A stretch of DNA of 64,000 nucleotides, from contig CAJKXC010000008.1 of the NCBI GenBank assembly GCA_905203765.1, forward strand, positions 9,256 through 73,255, written 5' to 3'. The notes under the pieces were generated by a model. The model ran no database searches, was not told the origin of the DNA, and saw only the letters and a list, made by a program, of their open reading frames with translations. The stretch comes from an uncultured Bacteroides sp. Lineage in GTDB: Bacteria > Bacteroidota > Bacteroidia > Bacteroidales > Bacteroidaceae. A program made the translations under genes and the position numbers. Positions 52,922-60,147 of the stretch are shown piece by piece (position 1 is the first letter of the stretch; every line of letters starts with the position of its first letter).

Positions 52922-54121
52922 ATGCCAACAATATCTATTCGCGGAACGGAGATGCCTGCATCTCCTATCAGAAAGCTGGCTCCCCTGGCAGATGCTGCCA
53001 AACAACGGGGCGTACATGTATTCCACCTGAACATCGGACAGCCCGACCTGCCCACACCGCAAGTCGCGATCGATGCGATACGCAACATCGACCGGAAGGT
53101 GCTGGAATACAGTCCCAGTGCGGGCTATCGCAGTTACCGCGAGAAGCTGGTGGGTTATTACGACAAGTTCAACATCAAGCTTACGGCAGATGATATCATC
53201 ATTACTTCCGGTGGTTCGGAAGCTGTGCTGTTTTCTTTCCTGGCGTGCCTCAATCCCGGTGACGAGATTATCGTTCCCGAACCGGCTTATGCCAACTATA
53301 TGGCGTTTGCCATTTCCGCCGGAGCCAAGATACGCACCATTGCCACTACTATCGAAGAAGGCTTCTCGCTGCCTAAGGTCGAGAAGTTCGAGGAACTGAT
53401 AAACGAGCGCACCCGTGCCATCCTGATATGTAATCCCAATAACCCGACCGGTTACCTTTACACCCGCCGCGAAATGAATCAGATTCGCGACCTGGTGAAG
53501 AAGTACGATCTTTTCCTTTTCTCCGATGAGGTATATCGTGAATTCATCTATACCGGTTCTCCTTATATATCCGCCTGCCACCTCGAAGGCATCGAGAACA
53601 ATGTGGTGCTGATAGACTCCGTATCCAAGCGCTATTCGGAGTGCGGCATCCGTATCGGTGCTCTGATAACGAAGAACAAAGAGATCCGTGATGCTGTTAT
53701 GAAGTTCTGCCAGGCACGCCTCAGTCCGCCGTTGATCGGTCAGATTGCTGCCGAAGCGTCTTTGGATGCCGACGAGGACTACCTGCGCGATACGTACGAT
53801 GAATATGTGGAGCGTCGTAAGTGCTTGATTGACGGACTGAACCGCATCCCTGGTGTATATTCGCCCATTCCGATGGGAGCTTTCTATACCGTGGCAAAGT
53901 TGCCGGTCGATGACTCGGACAAGTTCTGTGCATGGTGTCTCTCTGATTTCGAGTACGAAGGTGAGACGGTGTTCATGGCGCCTGCGTCCGGTTTCTATAC
54001 CACTCCCGGTTCCGGCTGCAACGAAGTCCGCATTGCCTATGTACTGAAGAAAGAAGACCTCACCCGTGCGCTCTTTGTGCTGTCCAAAGCCTTAGAGGCA
54101 TATCCGGGCAGGACAGAATAA
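52922..54121 (+). CDS. PLP-dependent aminotransferase (class I/II)
   Basis: 399 residues, aspartate-aminotransferase fold type I. Landmarks: NIGQPDLPTP (about 37-46), ITSGGSEAV, CNPNNPTG (about 172-179), SDEVYREF, the PLP lysine K236 in SVSKRYSECGIRIG, and a C-terminal Arg region NEVRIAYV. It transfers amino groups between an amino acid and a 2-oxo acid; the substrate is not evident. Followed after 4 nt by a permease gene, so co-transcribed. Confidence 0.88.
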   Translation: MPTISIRGTEMPASPIRKLAPLADAAKQRGVHVFHLNIGQPDLPTPQVAIDAIRNIDRKVLEYSPSAGYRSYREKLVGYYDKFNIKLTADDIIITSGGSEAVLFSFLACLNPGDEIIVPEPAYANYMAFAISAGAKIRTIATTIEEGFSLPKVEKFEELINERTRAILICNPNNPTGYLYTRREMNQIRDLVKKYDLFLFSDEVYREFIYTGSPYISACHLEGIENNVVLIDSVSKRYSECGIRIGALITKNKEIRDAVMKFCQARLSPPLIGQIAAEASLDADEDYLRDTYDEYVERRKCLIDGLNRIPGVYSPIPMGAFYTVAKLPVDDSDKFCAWCLSDFEYEGETVFMAPASGFYTTPGSGCNEVRIAYVLKKEDLTRALFVLSKALEAYPGRTE

Positions 54122-54125
54122 TCGC

Positions 54126-55370
54126 ATGAATTTATCTCGTTTTATAGCCCTTCGCATCTATCGCAACAGTGAGCCCGGGAAACAGGCATCCCGTCCTGCC
54201 GTGCTCATTGCCATGATTGGTATTGCCATCGGACTGGCGGTGATGATTATTGCCGTGTCAGTAATCGTCGGGTTCAAAAGCGAGGTTCGTGATAAAATTG
54301 TCGGCTTTGGCGCCCATATCCAGATAAGCAACCTGGATGCCGCGCGCTCCTACGAAACCCGTCCGGTAGTGGTGGGAGACAGTATGATAGCCGCACTCGC
54401 CGATTACCCCGAGGTGAAGCATGTGCAGCGCTACTCCACCAAGCCGGGGATGATAAAGACTTCCAATGCTTTTCAGGGGATGGTGTTGAAGGGCGTCGGT
54501 CCTGAGTACGACCGTAGCTTCTTCCGCCGGCATTTGCTCGAAGGCGAGTTCCCGCAATTCAGCGACTCCGCCTCTTCCAACCGGGTGGTGATATCAAAAT
54601 CCCTTGCCGATAAGTTGAAGCTGAAACTCGGCGATAAGATCGACACCTATTATATACAGGATGACGTGCGTGCCCGCCGCCTGAACATTGTGGGCATCTA
54701 CCAAACCAACTTTTCCGAGTTCGATAACCTCTTCCTGCTTACCGACCTCTGCCTGGTGAATCGTCTGAACAAATGGGAACCCGACCAGGTGAGCGGTGTG
54801 GAACTGGAACTGCGCAACTACGATAAACTGGAAGAAACCACTTACGAGATAGCCACCGACACGGACGAACGTCCCGACCGCTATGGCGCCGAGTATTGCG
54901 TCCGCAACGTAGAGCAACTCAATCCTCAGATATTTGCCTGGCTGGGCATACTGGACGTAAACATTTGGGTAATTCTTATCCTGATGATAGGTGTTGCCGG
55001 CTTCACAATGGTTTCCGGTCTGCTCATTATCATTATCGAACGCACGTCCATGATCGGCATCCTGAAGTCTATGGGAGCTAATAATTATACCATCCGCAAA
55101 GTTTTCCTCTGGTTCTCCGTCTTTCTTATCGGGAAAGGGATGCTGTGGGGGAATGTCATCGGTCTTGCCTTTTATTTCATCCAGCGCTGGTCCGGATTGT
55201 TCAAGCTCGACCCGGAGACGTACTATATGGCTACCGTTCCCGTCTCCTTCAATATCTGGCTATTCCTGGTGCTGAATATCGGTACACTGCTTGCTTCCGT
55301 CCTCATGTTACTGGGTCCGTCTTACCTTATTGCACGCATTCATCCGGCAAACTCCATCCGTTACGAGTGA
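54126..55370 (+). CDS. LolC/LolE-like ABC permease
   Basis: 414 residues. TM1 about 27-50 (AMIGIAIGLAVMIIAVSVIV) follows the LolCE-like N-terminus FIALRIYRNSE. A large periplasmic domain about 52-275 contains KGVGPEYDRSFFRRHLLEGE. Three C-terminal helices carry the FtsX motif ERTSMIGILKSMGANNYTI. In proteobacteria this family releases lipoproteins from the inner membrane with LolD. No ATPase is adjacent, so it must share one encoded elsewhere. Confidence 0.85.
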   Translation: MNLSRFIALRIYRNSEPGKQASRPAVLIAMIGIAIGLAVMIIAVSVIVGFKSEVRDKIVGFGAHIQISNLDAARSYETRPVVVGDSMIAALADYPEVKHVQRYSTKPGMIKTSNAFQGMVLKGVGPEYDRSFFRRHLLEGEFPQFSDSASSNRVVISKSLADKLKLKLGDKIDTYYIQDDVRARRLNIVGIYQTNFSEFDNLFLLTDLCLVNRLNKWEPDQVSGVELELRNYDKLEETTYEIATDTDERPDRYGAEYCVRNVEQLNPQIFAWLGILDVNIWVILILMIGVAGFTMVSGLLIIIIERTSMIGILKSMGANNYTIRKVFLWFSVFLIGKGMLWGNVIGLAFYFIQRWSGLFKLDPETYYMATVPVSFNIWLFLVLNIGTLLASVLMLLGPSYLIARIHPANSIRYE

Positions 55371-55382
55371 CGGGCTACAAGT

Positions 55383-56555
55383 TTATTTTCTGAGGAAGCC
55401 GCTTTTCTTGCGGAACGTGCAATACAATTTCCAGCGCAGCGACTGCATCGGTTGCAACAGATCGAACACAGGAAGGGTGAAGTAGTACCTTCTTTTCTCT
55501 CCTAAGTCCTTTGCCGTTTTGTTGATGATGACTGCCTGCATGGTAAAGCGAAGCAGGAAGGCGAAGAATGCAATGCCTGCCGCCAGCCAGTGAAAGTGCA
55601 GGATACCGACAACGAGCGCACTTATCCACGCAGCATAGAAGGCAAGCCGCGTAAGGGTTTCGAACCCTGCCAACCAGCGTTGCACACCATGATAGAGCCG
55701 GGCGGTAGAGGCATATCCTATCTTTTCTTCACGCCAGTCTTTGGCACGTCGCACGGGTTGCATACGCACGGTGGCATCGGCATCGGTTTCCACGCGGGTG
55801 TTATCGGCGGTAGCGATGTGGTTGATGAAGAGGTCGTCGTGTCCGCGTTGCAGGTTCAGATGTGCGGAGAAACCTTTCTGCTGATAGAACAGTTCCTTGC
55901 GATACGCCATATTGCGGCCGATGCCCATATAGGGACTGCGGGCAAGGGCAAATACCAGGTAGCGCATGGAAGTGAAAAGATTGTCGAAGCAGGCGCGTTT
56001 GTGCAACCAGCCTTTGCCGCGTTCGTAACCGCTGTAGCCCAGGACGACCTGGGTGCGCGAGGTAAAGTTGCGTGCCATCAGACGCAGCCATTGGTTGCTT
56101 TGCGGCTGGCAGTCGGCATCGGTAAATACCAGCCAGTCGTGCTTGCTGGCTTTGATGCCCAGGGTAACGGCGAGCTTCTTCCGGCTGATGTAGCGGGAGG
56201 AATCGGGCACGAAACTATGATAAAGATGCGGATATTTATCTTCCAGCAACGTCAGGTAGTCTTCGCTTTCGTCGGTGTTACCGTCGTTGATGACGATGAC
56301 CTCGAACTGGGGATAGTCTTGCTCCAGTACCGCAGTGAGGTTACGGCGCAGGTTCTCGGACTCTTCGCGGGCACAAATGATGACTGACACGGGAGGCAGT
56401 TCCTGGGCAAAGTGTGCGTCTCCCCGTTTCACGGCGCGGGAGCGGAGGTGAATGCGGTTATAGAGACAGAAGTAGTAGAGGACTTGGATAAGGAAAAGAG
56501 CACCCGCTGCGGCGAGTAGAATTTCTTCAGTTGAATCGATTGTTAATGCTTCCAT
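55383..56555 (-). CDS. Membrane-anchored family 2 glycosyltransferase
   Basis: 390 residues from the ATG at 56555 (MEALTIDSTEEILLAAAG); the frame continues 18 codons upstream, but those would begin upstream of the promoter box. An N-terminal helix (about 8-28) is followed by the GT-A domain: VSVIICAREESENLRR, VIVINDGNTDES, FTDADCQPQS (DxD-like) and RGHDDLFINH. C-terminal membrane helices include VVGILHFHWLAAGIAFFAFL. It likely adds sugar to a lipid-linked or surface glycan. Converges with the LolE-like gene (12 nt). Confidence 0.85.
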   Translation of the reverse strand: MEALTIDSTEEILLAAAGALFLIQVLYYFCLYNRIHLRSRAVKRGDAHFAQELPPVSVIICAREESENLRRNLTAVLEQDYPQFEVIVINDGNTDESEDYLTLLEDKYPHLYHSFVPDSSRYISRKKLAVTLGIKASKHDWLVFTDADCQPQSNQWLRLMARNFTSRTQVVLGYSGYERGKGWLHKRACFDNLFTSMRYLVFALARSPYMGIGRNMAYRKELFYQQKGFSAHLNLQRGHDDLFINHIATADNTRVETDADATVRMQPVRRAKDWREEKIGYASTARLYHGVQRWLAGFETLTRLAFYAAWISALVVGILHFHWLAAGIAFFAFLLRFTMQAVIINKTAKDLGEKRRYYFTLPVFDLLQPMQSLRWKLYCTFRKKSGFLRK

Positions 56556-56579
56556 GTGTCGTAAGACGTTTATGTGCCG

Positions 56580-56587
56580 CAAATTTA
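56580..56587 (-). promoter_or_regulatory. Promoter -7 box of the glycosyltransferase gene
   Basis: TAAATTTG on the minus strand matches TAnnTTTG, about 25 nt before the chosen start; this supports the shorter reading frame. Confidence 0.6.
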
Positions 56588-56689
56588 CGAAATTCACCAC
56601 AGAGCACACAGCGTTTCACGGAGTTTTTTGGTTTATCCGACAAATTATCGCTTATCTGTTCACTTCTTCGGAACAGACCGTCTGTTCAC

Positions 56690-56776
56690 CCGAAACGCAT
56701 CATCTGTTAGCCCTAAACACATGATGCGTTTGGGCTAAACAGATGATGCGTTTCGGGCTAACGGATGATGCGTTTT
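56690..56776. repeat. 22-nt-period GATGATGCG array with long hairpin after bioD
   Basis: ATGATGCGTTT occurs at 56721, 56743 and 56765, exactly 22 nt apart, joined by GGGCTAA words. An inverted copy upstream (56690-56713) pairs over 24 bp with 56732-56756, with one bulge. As it follows the bioD stop on the minus strand it may terminate the biotin operon. Confidence 0.75.
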
Positions 56777-56786
56777 CCTCAAAGGT

Positions 56787-57434
56787 TTAAATCGCTATTT
56801 CGGGCACTATCAGGAACCGCGTCTCCGGGAAGTGTTTGGCAAGATAATCCCGGATATACTGCATGGTATCGTCCTGGATGGTTTTGTCTTCCACTGTGGG
56901 ATAGAGATTGTAGAGCACCGTATCGAGCCGGATGCCCCGATGCTTGATGGCTTCGAAACTTAGCAGCGTATGGTTGATGCTGCCCAGCTTGCCGGAAGTG
57001 ACGAACACGAGGGGATACTGCTTCTGTACAATGTAGTCTATGGTGAGGAAGTCTTCGGTAAGGGGAACCATCAGTCCGCCGGCGCCTTCTACAAGTACAG
57101 TGTCGTAGCGGCGGGCAAGTTCCAGGGTGGCGCGTTCTATCTTGTCGAAGTCGATGGGACGGCGGTCTATGCGGGCGGCAAGGTGGGGGGAGCAGGGATA
57201 GGAGAAGATTTCGGGCATGGTGAGTCCTTCCCGGTCTTCGGGCAGGTAACCGGTACCCATAAGGCGCCGGTGCAGGTCGATGTCCTCGGAGTGTCCTACA
57301 TTGCCGGTTTGGATAAACTTCTGGGTGATGACACGTTGTCCGCTACGGATGAGTTCGCTTGCGAACCAGGCGGTGCAATAACTTTTTCCGGCGTCGGTGT
57401 CGATGCCGCTGATGAAATAAATCTTTGATTCCAT
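56787..57434 (-). CDS. bioD: Dethiobiotin synthetase
   Basis: 215 residues. The P-loop-like motif GIDTDAGKSYCTAW (about 10-23) is the BioD form, followed by TQKFIQTG and the ATP/CO2 site LVEGAGGLMVPL (about 115-126). It closes the ureido ring of DAPA with CO2 and ATP to make dethiobiotin. Last gene of the biotin operon, 51 nt after bioC across a repeat spacer. Confidence 0.95.
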   Translation of the reverse strand: MESKIYFISGIDTDAGKSYCTAWFASELIRSGQRVITQKFIQTGNVGHSEDIDLHRRLMGTGYLPEDREGLTMPEIFSYPCSPHLAARIDRRPIDFDKIERATLELARRYDTVLVEGAGGLMVPLTEDFLTIDYIVQKQYPLVFVTSGKLGSINHTLLSFEAIKHRGIRLDTVLYNLYPTVEDKTIQDDTMQYIRDYLAKHFPETRFLIVPEIAI

Positions 57435-57435
57435 A

Positions 57436-57510
57436 ATTTTATAGTTTACGAGTTTACGAGTGACGAGTGACGAGAGGCTGCGCAGCTACTTGTAGCTTGT
57501 AGCTCGTAGC
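57436..57510. repeat. Short-word arrays around the bioC end
   Basis: Between bioD and bioC: TTTACGAG repeated twice then GTGACGA repeated twice (about 57443-57474). A second array, CTTGTAGCTTGTAGCTCGTAG (partly 57489-57511), extends into the last codons of bioC. AGAGGCTGCGCAGCTAC (57473-57489) recurs exactly at 63038-63054 in the terminator near the window end. Confidence 0.7.
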
Positions 57511-58313
57511 TTGTCAACAGCTTTTGCTATGATGTAGATGGGGTGATAAGTCAGCGTGACGTTGCCCTCTGCATGGCCGAACTGCCGGATGTAATCCTCG
57601 CAGAAAGCCTGCAGGCGGCCACGTGTCCATATCTTCTTCTCCGTGCCCGTTACTCCGGTTTGCTTCAGATGCTTCAATACCTCTTGCGGGGTGGCGAAGG
57701 GGAGGGGGACTATTTCCTCTTCGGCATGGATGATGTCGAAGTGGGGAGAGAGTAGGGAGAGCAGTTCCCGGAGAGGGGGATAATGCAGTCCGTGCCCCGT
57801 CAACTGGCGTATCTCGTGCATGTTCTGCGGGCCGAAGGTGCTGAAGGCGAGGATGCCGTCCCTTGTCAGTGCGCGGTGGCAGCGGAGGAAGAACGCCGCC
57901 GGGTCGTTGAACCATTGCAGGGTGGAGCAGGAAGTTATCAGGTCGGTGCCATCGGGGAAGTCGAGGGCTTCGGCATCGCCGGGATGGAAGCGGACGGCAG
58001 GCGCGTTATTGCCATCGGGGGTGAGTAACTCGTGTATGCACTCTTCCATTTCGGGGCAGAGGTCGTTGAGCAGCAGCGTTTCGGGTTGCAACCGGTGCAG
58101 CAGGATGCGTGAGTAGCTGCCCGTGCCGCAACCGAACTCAACGATGTGGCGGAAGCGGGCGGACAATCCGTCGGCAGGTGTGGAGCCGGCGGAGAGAGTG
58201 GCATCGGTAAGCATGCGCATCATCTTCTCCGCCACTTGCTGCTGCACGCGGGCTTCGCAGGTATAGGTTCCTCGTGCTTTGGCAAAGCGCGAGGCTATTA
58301 ACTGTTTGTCCAT
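57486..58313 (-). CDS. bioC: Malonyl-ACP O-methyltransferase
   Basis: 275 residues. SAM motif I HIVEFGCGTGSYSRIL (about 51-66), NDLCPEM, TSCSTLQWFNDP (motif IV/post, typical of BioC) and FSTFGPQNMHEIRQLTG. It methylates malonyl-ACP so that fatty acid synthesis can build pimeloyl-ACP methyl ester. The start overlaps the end of bioG by 16 nt. Confidence 0.94.
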   Translation of the reverse strand: MDKQLIASRFAKARGTYTCEARVQQQVAEKMMRMLTDATLSAGSTPADGLSARFRHIVEFGCGTGSYSRILLHRLQPETLLLNDLCPEMEECIHELLTPDGNNAPAVRFHPGDAEALDFPDGTDLITSCSTLQWFNDPAAFFLRCHRALTRDGILAFSTFGPQNMHEIRQLTGHGLHYPPLRELLSLLSPHFDIIHAEEEIVPLPFATPQEVLKHLKQTGVTGTEKKIWTRGRLQAFCEDYIRQFGHAEGNVTLTYHPIYIIAKAVDKLRATSYK

Positions 58314-58999
58314 AGGTCTTGCAGGTAATATCGGAAGATTTCTTCTTGGTAGTGGGCGTCTTCGGTCTGCCGTACCGGAGTGCCGAGTTTCTGCCAGGCT
58401 TGCAGTTGGTTGGCAGGTGGGATGATGCGGTCGGCACTGCCTATTACGGCTTGTTGCCAGTGAAAGACAATGGAGTCATCAATGCCCTTATCCGCGCCCT
58501 TGTAATTCGTAATTTGTAATTTGTAATTCTCCTCAATCCTTTCCAACTCTTCTCTCAGTTCTTCTAACGGACGTCGCGGGGTGACTTCCAGGAAGGCTCT
58601 GAATGCTGTTCCATCGGCACACATCCGACGGAGGAACTTGTGGAGGGATGCTCCCGTCAGTCCGTCCAATGTACCGCGGAAGATGGCGGGCGGGATGCCG
58701 AAGCGTTCGTCGCTGGGATAGGGAGTGCCGTTGATGGCGATACCGGTGGCTATCGGGAGCGCCAGTTGCGGCATAACCCGGGTAGCTGCCCATACGCCCA
58801 TCGACCAGCCAATGACATTGATTTCACGGTATTCTTTTAGTTCGGTGGCATTAAAATCCAGCGTACGGTAGTCGTAGCAAATCATAAAGTCGCTTTCGGC
58901 GGGGCGATACTCCTTGAAGGGCGTCTCGTCCGCTCCCCAACCGGCAAAGAAAAGTAGCAGGCGGGGATGGTGCTCGTGGATGATATATACTTGTTTCAT
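58298..58999 (-). CDS. bioG: Pimeloyl-ACP methyl ester esterase BioG
   Basis: 233 residues, DUF452/BioG alpha/beta-hydrolase. Nucleophile elbow VIGWSMGVWAA (about 61-71); LLFFAGWGADETPF at the N-terminus is the oxyanion-region motif; catalytic Asp probably in SADRIIPPANQ and His in TEDAHYQEEIF. It removes the methyl ester from pimeloyl-ACP, replacing BioH. Odd: residues about 156-170 (ENYKLQITNYKGADKG) are encoded by tandem AATTNGTAATTTG words like the intergenic repeats. Overlaps bioF by 4 nt. Confidence 0.92.
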   Translation of the reverse strand: MKQVYIIHEHHPRLLLFFAGWGADETPFKEYRPAESDFMICYDYRTLDFNATELKEYREINVIGWSMGVWAATRVMPQLALPIATGIAINGTPYPSDERFGIPPAIFRGTLDGLTGASLHKFLRRMCADGTAFRAFLEVTPRRPLEELREELERIEENYKLQITNYKGADKGIDDSIVFHWQQAVIGSADRIIPPANQLQAWQKLGTPVRQTEDAHYQEEIFRYYLQDLWTNS

Positions 59000-60147
59000 A
59001 ATTCTTTTATTAGTTCTTCAATCTCTTCTTTCTTAATCTCTGCCGTCAGCGAGAAGCGTATGCGCGAAGTTCCTTCCGGCACTGTGGGCGGGCGGACGGG
59101 CAAGGCATAGAATCCATGTCGCTGCAACGCTTCCGCACGCAGCACGGTGTCTGCGCTGGGGCCGATTATCATCGGCACGATGTGGCTTACGCTGGGACAC
59201 GCGTACCCTCGGGCTTGCAGGGCTTCCTTCAACATCCGGCTGAGTGTGTCCAGGTGTTCTCTGCGTTCCTGCATACCGGGCAGCCGGCGGACGATGAACA
59301 GCGTCCAGGCTATGTTTACCGGCGGCAGGGCGGTGGTGAAAATCAGTGTCCTCATGCGATTGACAAGATACTCGCGTATCGCGCTACGGCAGACGATGTA
59401 GGCACCTGCCGATGCAGCCGCCTTGCCGAAGGTGCCGACCAGGAAGTCGATGTCGCGGATGCATCCGGCTTCTTCGGCACATCCCAGACCGTGCTTGCCC
59501 CGCACGCCGAAGGCATGGGCTTCGTCTACATAAAGCAATACATTGTTGTAAGTTTGCTTCATGCGCACCAGCTCTTTCAAGTCTGCCTGGTCGCCGTCCA
59601 TGCTGAACAGGCTTTCGGTGACGATGATAATCTGCCGGTACTCCGTATGGTTTTGTTCAAGCAGACGCTCTAATTGCGCCATGTCGTTGTGCCGGTAGCG
59701 GATGCACCGGGCGGTGGAGAGGCGGATGCCGTCGATGATGCTGGCGTGCACCAGTTTGTCTGCCAGTATCAGCGTCTGTGCATTGCTTACGGCAGGCAGG
59801 ATGCCGGTGTTGGCGTGGTAACCGCTATTGAATACCAATGCTGCCTCTGTGCCAAAAAGGCGGGCAAGTTCGGCTTCCAGTTCGTCGTAGATGCTGAAGT
59901 TGCCCGTCAGCAGGCGGGAGGAAGAAGAGGTAGGCAGGAAGGTTTCCGGCGTCAGGGTTTGGAGAAATTCTTCTCTTAGCCCTTTATCGGCAGCCAGTCC
60001 CAGGTAGTCGTTGGAGGACAGGTTCAGCATACGCTGTCCGTTCACTACGACATCCCGTCCGTCATGCACCATTTGCGGCAGGCGGCGGAGGTTGCTGCCT
60101 TCTTGCAGTTGTTGCAGCTCATGCTGCATTTGCTCTATTATACTCAT
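58996..60147 (-). CDS. bioF: 8-amino-7-oxononanoate synthase
   Basis: 383 residues. NLSSNDYLGLAADK (about 41-54), SSSSRLLTGN, FNSGYHANTGIL, VDEAHAFGVRGKHGLG, PLP lysine in LVGTFGKAAASAGAYI. It condenses pimeloyl-ACP with L-alanine. The start shares a base with the bioBA stop (TAATG), so it is coupled to it. Confidence 0.95.
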   Translation of the reverse strand: MSIIEQMQHELQQLQEGSNLRRLPQMVHDGRDVVVNGQRMLNLSSNDYLGLAADKGLREEFLQTLTPETFLPTSSSSRLLTGNFSIYDELEAELARLFGTEAALVFNSGYHANTGILPAVSNAQTLILADKLVHASIIDGIRLSTARCIRYRHNDMAQLERLLEQNHTEYRQIIIVTESLFSMDGDQADLKELVRMKQTYNNVLLYVDEAHAFGVRGKHGLGCAEEAGCIRDIDFLVGTFGKAAASAGAYIVCRSAIREYLVNRMRTLIFTTALPPVNIAWTLFIVRRLPGMQERREHLDTLSRMLKEALQARGYACPSVSHIVPMIIGPSADTVLRAEALQRHGFYALPVRPPTVPEGTSRIRFSLTAEIKKEEIEELIKEL

